From Chitinophaga pollutisoli (lineage in GTDB: Bacteria; Bacteroidota; Bacteroidia; Chitinophagales; Chitinophagaceae): DNA of 64,000 nt. The stretch covers positions 2,542,001 through 2,606,000 of the forward strand of contig NZ_CP149822.1 of NCBI RefSeq assembly GCF_038396755.1, given 5' to 3'. Below, one piece after another: positions 26,366-36,256 of this stretch. The notes under the pieces were generated by a model. It was not told where the DNA came from, did not search any database, and worked only from the letters and a program-made list of their open reading frames with translations. Position numbers and translations under genes: made by a program. Numbering within the stretch: the first letter of the stretch is position 1; every line of letters begins with the position of its first letter.

Positions 26366-26395
26366 TTTGTGTTAAATGGTAAATTCGTAGGTTTG
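26366..26395 (+). promoter_or_regulatory. Bacteroidetes-type promoter of the membrane protein-rarA operon
   Basis: A TTTG element at 26366-26369 and TAGGTTTG at 26388-26395 are spaced by 18 bases, matching the TTTG / TAnnTTTG consensus. Transcription would begin near 26400, which favours the ATG at 26419 over the GTG at 26398. Confidence 0.6.
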
Positions 26396-26418
26396 CAGTG
26401 ACTAAAAAGTGGAAAAGG

Positions 26419-26946
26419 ATGAATCTTCTGTTTGGACTATTTCGGTTTCTCTCCTGGGGCAATATTATCTCATTGAGCCTGCTGGCGGTGTTCGTATTGA
26501 TGTCGACCCTGCTCAGCCCATCCATACCGGCGCTCATGATGCTGATGATGTATGCGACGGCGATCTTTCATAACTACTATTGCCTGCGGCTGCAACGCAC
26601 CTTGAATCATCCGGGAGCACCGCTGCCGGAGGGCTTTCCTAAGCAAATGATCATACTGAGCGTGCTGGCTTTCCTGTACGCGATGTATTTCATGTCGGTA
26701 TTGATCCAGATGAACCGGCTGACGCCCGCGGAGCTGGAAAAGATGTGGCCCATCGGCGACGTACCCAAAGACTCCGGATATACGAAAGAAACCCTCATCA
26801 GCACGATGATGCGCATGATCAATATCCTGTTTGGCATCCATGCCGCGGCCATTGCCATCAACTGCGTTCTTTCCAGCTTCTTCCTCAACAAATGGAAGAA
26901 AGACCGGGAGGAAGCCGAGAAAAATGAAAAATTCTTCGACGTATAA
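26419..26946 (+). CDS. Uncharacterised multi-pass membrane protein
   Basis: The product has 175 residues from the ATG at 26419. Four hydrophobic segments lie at about 12-32 (NIISLSLLAVFVLMS), 35-52 (ALMMLMMYATAIF), 75-95 (MIILSVLAFLYAMYF) and 140-160 (ILFGIHAAAIAINCVL). The tail is highly charged (KKDREEAEKNEKFFD). No enzyme motif was recognised. A GTG start at 26398 is possible but lies at or before the predicted transcription start. The stop is 12 bases from the rarA ATG, so the genes share a transcript. The function is unknown. Confidence 0.75.
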   Translation: MNLLFGLFRFLSWGNIISLSLLAVFVLMSTLLSPSIPALMMLMMYATAIFHNYYCLRLQRTLNHPGAPLPEGFPKQMIILSVLAFLYAMYFMSVLIQMNRLTPAELEKMWPIGDVPKDSGYTKETLISTMMRMINILFGIHAAAIAINCVLSSFFLNKWKKDREEAEKNEKFFDV

Positions 26947-26958
26947 TCAAAAAGGACC

Positions 26959-28218
26959 ATGCGCGCACCATTGGCAGAAAGACTCCGTCCGGAAACGCTG
27001 GACGACCTCGTGGGCCAGGAACACCTGACAGGCCAGGGCAGCATCCTGCGGAAGGCCATTGAAGCGGGAAAAATCCCCTCCATGATCCTCTGGGGCCCTC
27101 CCGGCGTGGGTAAAACCACCATCGCCAATATCATCGCGCATACCCTGCAGGTACCGTTTTACACCCTCAGCGCCATTTCTTCCGGCGTGAAGGATATCCG
27201 GGAAGTGATCGACCTGGCCAAGAGCCGCCACGCGGTATTGTTCATCGACGAGATCCACCGGTTCAACAAATCCCAGCAGGATGCCTTGCTGGGCGCCGTG
27301 GAAAAAGGGATCATCACCCTCATCGGCGCCACCACCGAAAATCCTTCGTTCGAAGTCAACGCGGCCTTGCTCTCCCGGAGCCAGGTGTATGTGCTGAAGC
27401 CCCTCGGGCCGGAAGAGCTCCTCAAACTGCTGCGCATCGCCATGCAAAAAGACGCATGGCTCGCCGAAAAAACCATCGAGCTCAAAGAAACGGAAGCCCT
27501 CTTCAACATCTCCGGCGGCGACGCCCGCAAACTCCTCAACCTTTTCGAATTGGTCGTGGACACACTGCAAGGCGAATCCCCCATCCTCATCAACAACGAA
27601 AAAGTAATGGACATCGCGCAACAGCGCGTAGCCCTCTACGATAAATCCGGCGAACAGCATTACGACATCATCTCCGCCTTCATCAAATCCATCCGCGGCA
27701 GCGATCCCAACGGCGCCGTGTACTGGCTCGCCCGCATGCTGGCAGGCGGGGAAGACATCAAGTTCATCGCCCGGAGGCTCGTCATTTCCGCTTCCGAAGA
27801 CATCGGCAACGCCAATCCCAACGCGCTTCTCCTGGCCACCAGCTGCTTCCAGGCAGTGACCGTCATCGGCAACCCCGAAGCTCGGATCATCCTGTCGCAA
27901 TGCGCCACTTACCTCGCCTCCTCTCCCAAGAGCAACGCCTCCTACATGGCGATCAACACGGCGCAGAGCGTAGTCGGCCAAACCGGCGACCTCCCCGTTC
28001 CGCTGCACATCCGCAACGCGCCCACCAAACTCATGAAACAACAGGGCTACGGCAAAGGTTACCGCTATTCCCACGACTTCCAGAACAACTTCTCCGAACA
28101 GGAATACCTGCCCGACGCTATCGCGGGCACACGCTTCTACGACCCGGGAAGAAATCCCCGGGAAGATGAGCTCCGCCGCTACCTCAAAGCGTTGTGGAAA
28201 GAAAAATACAATTACTGA
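26959..28218 (+). CDS. rarA: Replication-associated recombination protein A (AAA+ ATPase)
   Basis: The 419 residues match the RarA/MgsA (Mgs1/WRNIP1) family in length and order. The N-terminal clamp-loader-like AAA+ domain has Walker A GPPGVGKTT (about 46-54), Walker B LFIDEIHRFNKSQQD (about 94-108) and sensor 1 IGATTENPSFEVN. The C-terminal tetramerisation domain (about 250-410) has YWLARMLAGGEDIKFIARR and GNANP. RarA acts at stalled replication forks, unwinding DNA ends and working with SSB and RecA pathways. It follows a membrane protein gene by 12 bases. Its stop overlaps the end of pbpC on the other strand by a few bases. Confidence 0.95.
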   Translation: MRAPLAERLRPETLDDLVGQEHLTGQGSILRKAIEAGKIPSMILWGPPGVGKTTIANIIAHTLQVPFYTLSAISSGVKDIREVIDLAKSRHAVLFIDEIHRFNKSQQDALLGAVEKGIITLIGATTENPSFEVNAALLSRSQVYVLKPLGPEELLKLLRIAMQKDAWLAEKTIELKETEALFNISGGDARKLLNLFELVVDTLQGESPILINNEKVMDIAQQRVALYDKSGEQHYDIISAFIKSIRGSDPNGAVYWLARMLAGGEDIKFIARRLVISASEDIGNANPNALLLATSCFQAVTVIGNPEARIILSQCATYLASSPKSNASYMAINTAQSVVGQTGDLPVPLHIRNAPTKLMKQQGYGKGYRYSHDFQNNFSEQEYLPDAIAGTRFYDPGRNPREDELRRYLKALWKEKYNY

Positions 28219-30601
28219 TCCTTCGACTTATCCAGGATCTCGAAATTCAACCTGATCTGCTCCCCGTCTTCATCAACGACCGTCAGCACGTGCTTGCCAG
28301 CCTTCGGTCGGAACGACAGCTGGTGGAAGTCCCGCGTTTCCCCGATAAATTCCGCGTCCAGGTGCCAGAATATCCTGGCGTTGGGGGAACGGTGCGTGGC
28401 TTTGAAGACCGTTTCGCCGAGTGAGCCGTCGAGCTCCACGGGCACGTAAATGCGGGCGTTGGGCCTGGGGTAAATAAGCTCCATCGCGCGGCCACGGTCT
28501 TCCGTGGCACATCCGGGAAGATAGGGCGGCAAGGGCTCGTAGGCGTGCGTGGCCCGGTAGAAGTACTCCATGGCGGGCGGCAATACAAACCAGGGCTTGT
28601 GCAGCATCTTGTCGGGTTGTTCACAGTCCGCCGTGACGCGGTATTTGCCCGAGGGGTCGAGATGGATGAGCTGATGATAGGGGCATACGGCCGAACGCAG
28701 TCCCGCCTGCGGCACGGGTAGCGAATCGCGGTCGGTACAATGCTCACCGGCCCGGTATCCGCTTTGCCTGCACACGGCAATGGTGTTGAGATGGTCGTTG
28801 GGAACGGGAAACGGCAGTGTATTGGGCAATAACCTGAAGATATCAAACATCACGGGCGCGGCGGCGGAAACGCCCGTCAGCCCGGGGCGCCCTTCTCCAT
28901 CGGCGTTGCCGGTCCACACCGCCACTACGAACTGCGGGGTAACGCCCACCGCCCATCCGTCCCGGAATCCGAAGCTGGTACCCGTTTTCCAGGCGATGCG
29001 CTTGGAAGAGGCGAAGGCTTGCCAGAGCATTTCTTCACCCGGGCGCATGACTTCTTCCATCGCATTGAAAGTATACCAGATGGCGCCTGCATCGAGAAGG
29101 CCGAAGCGGGCAAGGTTGTGTTTTGCGGGCTTTTTATCGCCGCTGCGGTACATGGGCGGATGATAATCGTCAGAGTCGTACTTGCCGCTGTATTGCTCCT
29201 GGTGCAGGAGGGTACGCGCCATGCTGGCGTATACGCCGGCCAGTTCCCACAACGTTGTTTCACCGCCGCCCAGGATCATCGATAGCCCGTAGTGCGTGGC
29301 GGGCTTGCGCATGGTGGTGATGCCAAGCTGGCGCAGCAGGTTGAGGAAGCGGTCGCTGCGGTACAGCTGCAAGGTTTTTACGGCGGGAATATTGAGCGAG
29401 CGTGCCAGGGCGCGTGAAGCAGGCACCCCGCCATCATATGCCTGATCAAAGTTCTGGGGCGTATACCCCGCGATATGCGTGGGCACATCGGGCAGGAGCG
29501 TATGGGGTAGCATGAGCCCGTCGTTGAGCATGCCGGCGTAAAGCAGTGGTTTCAGCGTGCTGCCCGGACTCCGTGGCGCATGGATGATATCTACATACGC
29601 CTCCAGCTCGGGATCTTCCGGCCGGTACACGTTTCCAACATACGCGAGTGCATGCCCGGTTTCCACGTCCAGCACCAGTGCGGCGGCGTTGTTGATGCCG
29701 TTGGCTTTCAGTTGCAGGTGGTGCCGGTTTACGATATCGATGACGTTTTGCTGGAGATCGCCTGTAATCGTGGTTTTCAAGCGGGTGGGTCCATCTTCTC
29801 CCCGCAGGCGGTACTCCTGCCGGAAGCGGCTGAGCAGGTGCGGAGCGAATTCGGGAAGGGGGTGAGGTTTGTCGGGAAGGGGCTCGATACAGGAAAGCGC
29901 GCAGGTCGCGCTATCGATAGTGCCGTTGCTCCAGAGTTTATGCAGCAAGGCATTGCGCTTCTCCAGCAGGCGCTGGCGGTTGCGGCCGGGGTGTATCAGG
30001 GCGGGACTATTCGGCAAAACCGCCAGGGTAGCCGTTTCTGCCCAGGATAACTGGTCCGGTCTCCTCCCGTAATAACGCCACGAAGCGGCTTCCAATCCCA
30101 CCACATTTCCGCCGAAAGGTGCATTGCCTGCATATAATCCAAGGATGGATTTTTTGAATAACGGAACTCCAGCCGCGTGGCCATCGTCATTTCCACCAGC
30201 TTCTGCCAGATGGTGCGGGGCTTGTTCCGGTGCAACCGGATGACCTGCATGGTGATGGTGCTCGCGCCGCTTACTACCCTACCGCCGCCCAGGTTTTGTT
30301 TCACTGCGCGCAACAGCGCGCCGGGATCAATCCCCCAGTGGTAATAAAACCGTTTATCCTCATATGCCACAATGCATTTGGCGAATTTATCCGGCACGTC
30401 TTTATCCGCCGGAAAGCGCCACTGTCCATCTTTCGCGATGGCCGCGCCCATCAGGTCGCCCCGTTCGTCTTCGATCACAAAAGAAGTAGGTGCGGTAAAC
30501 AACTGCCGCGGGAGCAGGAAATAATATCCCACCAGCAGCAACGCCGCTATCGCTAACCGCCATCTTCTCCGGTAGGCCCATGCTTTGAATCGCGTCCACA
30601 T
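28212..30601 (-). pseudogene. pbpC: Penicillin-binding protein 1C, split by a one-base frameshift
   Basis: The N-terminal part (30601 to about 30150) encodes a transmembrane anchor and a GT51 transglycosylase with EDKRFYYHWGIDPGALLRA and GASTITMQVIRL. The second frame (about 30155 to 28212) encodes NAPFGGNVVGLEAASWRYYG, the transpeptidase motifs SPGSTLKPLL (SxxK), SLNIPAVK (SxN) and WKTGTSFGFRDGW (KTG), and a BiPBP C-terminal domain. The frames meet at a run of six A on the coding strand (30150-30155). One more A gives a continuous 796-residue protein of normal length. The start is ATG 30601, since the upstream ATG at 30649 lies before the terminator of the preceding gene. It makes and cross-links peptidoglycan with the A2M partner encoded upstream. 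Confidence 0.88.
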
Positions 30602-30607
30602 AAGGAA

Positions 30608-30643
30608 AGAAAAGCCGGCGCTGTTTTCCGCGCCGGCTTTGAG
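30608..30643 (-). terminator. Intrinsic terminator of the alpha-2-macroglobulin gene
   Basis: Perfect arms AAGCCGGCGC and GCGCCGGCTT surround an eight-base loop. On the minus strand they are followed by TTCTTTCC. It separates the A2M gene from pbpC and sets the pbpC start downstream of it. Confidence 0.7.
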
Positions 30644-30658
30644 TTTCATGTTTATTAA

Positions 30659-33600
30659 TTACTTCACTACTTCCACCCATTTGCCCGGCACGAATGCGTG
30701 TATCGTATTATCGTACATCGCTTCTGTACTGGTGGCGGGGAGGTAATACCGCCCGAGGTACGCCGCGTTGAGCAGCACCTGATAGGTAACGGTTTTGTTT
30801 TCTTCGAGATTGAAATACGTATATACGCGGTCGTCGCGGATATCGCGGTAAGTGTACGGCGACATGCGCAGCGTGCTGTCGTTGCCCATCAACCGGGTGT
30901 TGATGATTTCCCAGCCCGAAGGGAACACCTGCGTGAGCGCCAGTTGTTCGTAGTAACCGCGCTTGCCGGGGTTGCGGACGTTAACCGTGGCTACGAAGTC
31001 CGTGCCCTGTTTCAGTGTTTCCACGGTCACGGGTTTGCCGGTTCGGGTGTTGTACTGCACGGTCATCGCCATCACTTCCGGGTTATTCTCGGCGTAGGGG
31101 TTCTGCCCCGACTCCGGCTGCCCGCGAAGGATCAGGCGGGCGTAGAGCACATTCTGGCCTTTGTTCTGTACCGAAACGCTGTTATTGGCTTTGAATGCCA
31201 CCGGGATCTGAGTAAGATAGGATTCCGAATTAACGTTTCCGCCGGTACCGCTCAGGGTGTAAGCAAACGCCATCTTGCTGCCTTTGTTCGTACCGCAATA
31301 TTTCGCTATGGCGATCAGCGCATACGCCGTGGTTTGCGTACTGTACCATTGCTCCTGGCCGAGATCGAACGCCACTTCTTTCAGCAATGCGCCGGCGGCG
31401 GCGCGTTGTTCGAGAAGGGTGAGCGTTTCGAGGATCATAGCTTTGTCGCGGAGGGTGGAACCGAAGGTACCGCCCAGCTGATTATATGGCTGGATGGTAG
31501 TGCTGAGGCCACGCACCAATGCGTTCGCGGCTTCGGATTGGCCGGCGAGTTTGTAAGCGGCGGCCAGTCTCCATTTCGCGGCTACGGACAGGTACTGGAA
31601 TTCGCGCAAGCGGTTCATGGCGCCCATTTCCGGCGTGCGGGAAAGGGCAAGGAGATAGAGGCGGTATGCCTGCACGAGGTCGCCGCCAACGTAATTGTAA
31701 GAACTCGGCGCCCAGCTGATGGCTTTGTTGCGCTGGAACTTCCGCCAGCCGTCGAGTAAGCCCGGGGGCAGGGTGTACCCTTTCGCCTGCGCTTCGATCA
31801 TGAAGTGGCCGGCGTAGTTGGTGCCCCATTCGTCAGACTCGCCTGATCCCGGCCAGTACGACAATCCGCCATCTGTATTCTGGAAGGATTTCAGTTTGTT
31901 GATGCCGCTTTTGATATTGTGGTCCACATCCGCTTTTTGTTTATCGCTGAGGTCCATGATGGTACCGAGCGACAACTGCGGGAACACACCGGAAGTGGTC
32001 TGCTCCACGCAACCGTGGGGATATTGGATGAGGAATTTCAAGCGTTTATCGAGGTTGAGGGCGGGGATGGTGGAAACCTCGAGTACACCGGTATTGGTGC
32101 CCGCCATGCCCACCGGCGCAAAGGGCGCGTCCCATTTCGTGCCGGGTTCGAGTGTTTTTTCGATGACGTTGGTGGTGAAAGGATTGGGGTTGCGCACATC
32201 CAGTTCCACGTTTTCTTCCGCCCTTTCCTTACCGCTGGTGGCTACCACCTTGAATTTCCCGATGCCTACCTGGCTGCGGATCTTCACGTCGAAATACACC
32301 AGCTGCTCACCCGGTTTCGGGAAGCTAACCGTTTTGGTGGCATCGCCCACCACCTCGAAATACGGGTTGGAGCTGAGGGAAACGCTGGCTTGTTTGACAT
32401 GCGGTTCCAATCCAAAAACCGTCACCGGCAACTGGATCGTTTCGCCGGGGCCCAACACGCGCGGCGCGGTGGCCAGCAGCATGAGGGGCTTCTTCACCGC
32501 AGCTACTTTCTCCGCGTTTCCGTAAGCGCCTTCCTGGCCCGCCACCACCATGGCTTTCACGGAACCGATATAAGGCGGCAGCTGGAAGTTATGCGTTTGC
32601 TTCTCTCCTTTCTTCAGATAAAACGGCCCCATGAATTTTACCACGGGTTTAAACCGGTTGGCCTTGGCCTGGCTGGCGCCACGGTTAAGTCCTTCGTCGC
32701 CGCCGATGCTCAGGATCCGCTCCAGGTCGCCGCCCCAGGCGCCGATCACATAATCGAACAAGTCCCAGGTTTTCACGCCCAACGCTTCGCGAGAGTAGAA
32801 AACGCCGTGCGCGTCCGGTGTCCTGAAGCGCGTGAGGTCGAGCAGGCCTTCGTCTACGATGGCCACGGTATATGTCATCGCCTTGCCGTTGGCTTCCGAT
32901 ACGGAGATGGAGGCGCCGGACTCAGGGCGCAACGTGGCCGGCAGCGTCACCACAGGCTTGAGGATGGTATTCGGATCTTCCACCAGCACCGGAATCGTAC
33001 CGTACATGCGGATGGGCAGGTCGTTGATGGTTTGCGCATGCGGTTGCAGGAGACTCACGTTCACATAGATGTTCGGCGCCATGTTCGGCTCTGCCTTGAA
33101 CTTGTAAACGGTCTGCCCTTTTTCGGTATTGATCCAGTCGGTTCTGAGCACCTTACTGCCCGACTCAATACTGATCAACCCGCGGCCGCCTTCGCTGCTG
33201 GGGATGGTCAGGACCACATCTTCCCCGACGTTGTATTTCGTTTTGCTGGCGGTGAATACGAGCATGGAAGCCTCCGTAGGATTCTCCTTCGACAGCCTTT
33301 CTTCGTAGTTCGGCCAGTCGATGTACACGGATTGACCGGTAATGTGCCCGCTTTCCAGGTCTTTCACACGGATGAGGTAACGCCCCCACGAAGGTTGCTC
33401 CACACGCAGGTTCCAGCTGCCTTTGCCGGCTGCGAGCGTGACCTGGTCGGTGCTGATGAGTTGATTATAATTATCGTTGGTGAAGTTGCTGATGTCGTCA
33501 TCGCTTTCATCCCACCACCAGCGCCAGCGGATTTTATACAACTGTACTTCCACTTTGCGGCTGCCGCTGAGGAGCCTGCCGTTGGCATCCACGTTCACAA

Positions 33601-36217
33601 TACTTACGGCATGGTCTTTTCCGGTAACGAGCATGCCGGTCAGGCGGTTGCCTTCCGGCGCCCTTACGCCCACATACGTGTCGAAAACGTGGTAGGGCAT
33701 GGAGAAATGGTCGATACTGAAATCGCCTCCCGGCTCAAACACTTTCACTTCGAAATTGGCTTTGAGCACACCCGGCGCGCGCTCCCCGACGGGAATATTG
33801 GCGGCCACGGGCGCGGAGCCTTCTTCGTTCAGGCTGGCGTCGAAGATGGTTTTGTTTTCGGTGCTGAATTTCCCGGCAGGATCATCGAATGAATATCCTT
33901 CCAGCCTGGGGAATGCGGTGCGGGAAGACGTGAGCGACACGTCCACTTTGGCTTTCAGGCTTTGCGCCGGCGCACCGAAGAGCCAGGCTGCCGTGAGGGT
34001 GCCTTTCGGCTGCTGATCCTTCACGAGCGATGGCTGCGCCCCGAAATCGAGTTTCACTTTCAGGCGGTTGGGCTTCACGGTTTCGATCCGCACATTGCGC
34101 CGGAACTCCGCGCCGCCCACTTTCACCTTGGCGAGCCAGCTGCCCGTAGGGGCACCGGCATCGGTCACGGTGTTGAAATTATAGAATCCGTTCAGGGAAA
34201 TATGCTGATTGATGCGCTTGTACAGTTGGCCTTTCGGGTTGTACAGTTCCAGTGTAACGGGATGGTTCTCGGGAAGCTTGTGCTCCTTGTCTTCCAGCAG
34301 GAAAGTCAGAAACAGCGAATCTCCCGGGCGCCAAACCCCTCTTTCCCCGTACAGGAACCCTTTCATCCCCTGCTGCACCTGCTCTCCTTTTACGTCGAAG
34401 CGGCTCAGGGGTAGCGAGGAACCATCGTCGAGCTTCAGGTAGCCGCGCTCGTTCTCACGTTTGGCCACCAGCAGGTAGGGCTTCTTCTTCAACTCGAATT
34501 TCGCGAAGCCGTCGCCGTCGGATTTAGTGGAGAAGATCACCTGGTTTTGATAGTCGAGCAGATTGATATCCACGCCCGACAAAGGCTTGGCATCGCGAAT
34601 ATCGGTTACGGCCACCACCATGCTGTTATCGTTCCCGCGCTTGGCGATGAGGCCGATGTTGGAAGCGACGATGTTCCGGGAAGCCCAGCGTTCGTAATGG
34701 TAGTAGCTGTTGCGGCAGGGATTGTCGCGGTCGTTCCAGCTGTATCCGTAAGGGTAATAATCGTCGTACCGGCGCCAGAACGCGTCGTCCTGATCGATAT
34801 CTTCGCCATAATATTCGCGTTCCATCTCTGCTTCCTCTTCCGCCGAACCTGCCTCTTCGCCTTTGCAGGTGTAGAGCGCGTACGCTTTCCGGAAACCGAT
34901 GCGCACGCGGTAAATGGCGCCGGGCTCGGCTTTGATGATTTGCTCCAGGTCGAGGTTGAAGCGGTTACGGTGACGGAGGTTCAGTGATTTATCGGCATCG
35001 AGGCGGATCGTTTTTTCCGCCACGGGGGCCGCCACGCGCCGAAGCTCGTTGTCGCCGTTGAGGTTGTTGCGCTGCAGGTATTGCGGGATGTTGCTTTCAT
35101 AAATCTTCACCACCGTTACATCCACCGCGTTCAATCCCACTGCTTCAAACGGCATCACGAGCTTCCCGCTCTGCGGCATGATCACGCCCTTGCCCGGGAT
35201 GGTTACCGACGGCAGGCGGTTTTCAAAATTCACACTGCCGGTAAACGCCTTGTCGAGTTTGTCTTCAAACGCGCTCAAAATCCCTTCATTCACCACAACG
35301 GTGTAATTCCCTTCGAGCCGGCCCGGTGCGAAAACTTTCACCTCGCTGCCTTCGATGGTATATTTCAGATCCGTGGTGCCGCTGATGGTGATGAGGCCTT
35401 CCAGCGCCTGCGTGGGCAGGAGCGGGCAGGAAAACTGCACCAGCAGGTGCTCTTCGGGTTCATATCTCGGCTGAATGTCCAGTACTTTAAAATCCCCGAT
35501 CGCCGGCACTTCAATTTCCCGGCTGTCTTTCACATCGGATTTGATCGGCGCGCCGTCCCACAGGATGTGCAGCTTCGCGGCGACGGATTTCCGGGTGATA
35601 TTACCGATGGTGAAGCGATAGGTTCTGTTGGCGACGTCGTGCTGCCATTGCAGGGTCGTTTTTTCGCCGTTGTATTGCACGGATATGAGTTTCTCGACCG
35701 CCTGCACATCTTCCGCGTCGGAAGTGCGCACTACGCCGGTGTATTGCATTTTTTCCCGGCTGTTGCCGGCGGTCCTGAGCCCCAGCAATTCCACTTCAAA
35801 AGAAGGTTTGATCACTTCAAACCCGAACGTGAAAACTTTGAATTGCGCCGGCACGGTCATCACTTTACCGAGTTTAAACTTGCCGGTGTAGCGTTTGCCG
35901 GGTTCCAGGTTTTTCTCCGGCCTGAATTCCAGCGTGGTGGCATCTACCCAGAAAGCTTTCCCGGAAATGGACGGTGAGAAGGAGAAGATATCATCGGCCA
36001 CGGGTTCGTTCACCGCGTGGGTCACGTTCACATCTCCCGCCAGCTGGATACGGATCGCGCTTTGTTTGGAAATAATGCCGGTCGTATAGGCGTCGATGTA
36101 ACGGGCGAAAGCTGGGTCTGCCTCTTTGGCTTTCGTTCCACATCCGGCCAGGTACAGTGCTGCTGCAAATACGGTTAACAGGCAGGCCAGGGGCAATAGC
36201 CTCTTGTTCGGGTGCAT
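30659..36217 (-). CDS. Alpha-2-macroglobulin family lipoprotein with intact thioester
   Basis: The 1852-residue protein is of the bacterial A2M (YfhM) type. The lipoprotein signal ends in ALYLAGC (Cys about 26). MG-type beta domains fill about 30-900, with GFLYGERGVWRPGDSLFL at about 630 as the typical MG signature. The A2M domain is near 1180-1270 (MGPFYLKKGEKQTHNFQLP). The thioester motif GCVEQ has Cys at about 1403, followed by an alpha-toroid and receptor-binding-like C-terminus. A2M proteins trap attacking proteases in the periplasm through the thioester. The neighbour downstream is pbpC, the classical partner, suggesting protection and repair of a breached cell wall. An acidic, Tyr-rich insertion (about 455-500) is unusual. 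Confidence 0.93.
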   Translation of the reverse strand: MHPNKRLLPLACLLTVFAAALYLAGCGTKAKEADPAFARYIDAYTTGIISKQSAIRIQLAGDVNVTHAVNEPVADDIFSFSPSISGKAFWVDATTLEFRPEKNLEPGKRYTGKFKLGKVMTVPAQFKVFTFGFEVIKPSFEVELLGLRTAGNSREKMQYTGVVRTSDAEDVQAVEKLISVQYNGEKTTLQWQHDVANRTYRFTIGNITRKSVAAKLHILWDGAPIKSDVKDSREIEVPAIGDFKVLDIQPRYEPEEHLLVQFSCPLLPTQALEGLITISGTTDLKYTIEGSEVKVFAPGRLEGNYTVVVNEGILSAFEDKLDKAFTGSVNFENRLPSVTIPGKGVIMPQSGKLVMPFEAVGLNAVDVTVVKIYESNIPQYLQRNNLNGDNELRRVAAPVAEKTIRLDADKSLNLRHRNRFNLDLEQIIKAEPGAIYRVRIGFRKAYALYTCKGEEAGSAEEEAEMEREYYGEDIDQDDAFWRRYDDYYPYGYSWNDRDNPCRNSYYHYERWASRNIVASNIGLIAKRGNDNSMVVAVTDIRDAKPLSGVDINLLDYQNQVIFSTKSDGDGFAKFELKKKPYLLVAKRENERGYLKLDDGSSLPLSRFDVKGEQVQQGMKGFLYGERGVWRPGDSLFLTFLLEDKEHKLPENHPVTLELYNPKGQLYKRINQHISLNGFYNFNTVTDAGAPTGSWLAKVKVGGAEFRRNVRIETVKPNRLKVKLDFGAQPSLVKDQQPKGTLTAAWLFGAPAQSLKAKVDVSLTSSRTAFPRLEGYSFDDPAGKFSTENKTIFDASLNEEGSAPVAANIPVGERAPGVLKANFEVKVFEPGGDFSIDHFSMPYHVFDTYVGVRAPEGNRLTGMLVTGKDHAVSIVNVDANGRLLSGSRKVEVQLYKIRWRWWWDESDDDISNFTNDNYNQLISTDQVTLAAGKGSWNLRVEQPSWGRYLIRVKDLESGHITGQSVYIDWPNYEERLSKENPTEASMLVFTASKTKYNVGEDVVLTIPSSEGGRGLISIESGSKVLRTDWINTEKGQTVYKFKAEPNMAPNIYVNVSLLQPHAQTINDLPIRMYGTIPVLVEDPNTILKPVVTLPATLRPESGASISVSEANGKAMTYTVAIVDEGLLDLTRFRTPDAHGVFYSREALGVKTWDLFDYVIGAWGGDLERILSIGGDEGLNRGASQAKANRFKPVVKFMGPFYLKKGEKQTHNFQLPPYIGSVKAMVVAGQEGAYGNAEKVAAVKKPLMLLATAPRVLGPGETIQLPVTVFGLEPHVKQASVSLSSNPYFEVVGDATKTVSFPKPGEQLVYFDVKIRSQVGIGKFKVVATSGKERAEENVELDVRNPNPFTTNVIEKTLEPGTKWDAPFAPVGMAGTNTGVLEVSTIPALNLDKRLKFLIQYPHGCVEQTTSGVFPQLSLGTIMDLSDKQKADVDHNIKSGINKLKSFQNTDGGLSYWPGSGESDEWGTNYAGHFMIEAQAKGYTLPPGLLDGWRKFQRNKAISWAPSSYNYVGGDLVQAYRLYLLALSRTPEMGAMNRLREFQYLSVAAKWRLAAAYKLAGQSEAANALVRGLSTTIQPYNQLGGTFGSTLRDKAMILETLTLLEQRAAAGALLKEVAFDLGQEQWYSTQTTAYALIAIAKYCGTNKGSKMAFAYTLSGTGGNVNSESYLTQIPVAFKANNSVSVQNKGQNVLYARLILRGQPESGQNPYAENNPEVMAMTVQYNTRTGKPVTVETLKQGTDFVATVNVRNPGKRGYYEQLALTQVFPSGWEIINTRLMGNDSTLRMSPYTYRDIRDDRVYTYFNLEENKTVTYQVLLNAAYLGRYYLPATSTEAMYDNTIHAFVPGKWVEVVK

Positions 36218-36256
36218 AGTAAAGGTTTTAATTTGGACGGACTAAAGGTATCGGAT

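Noticed and set aside
28212..30649. Programmed frameshifting in pbpC at the A-run
   Set aside because: A run of six A could slip, but two other unrelated genes in the window show the same single-base loss at G or C runs, so a common technical cause is simpler.
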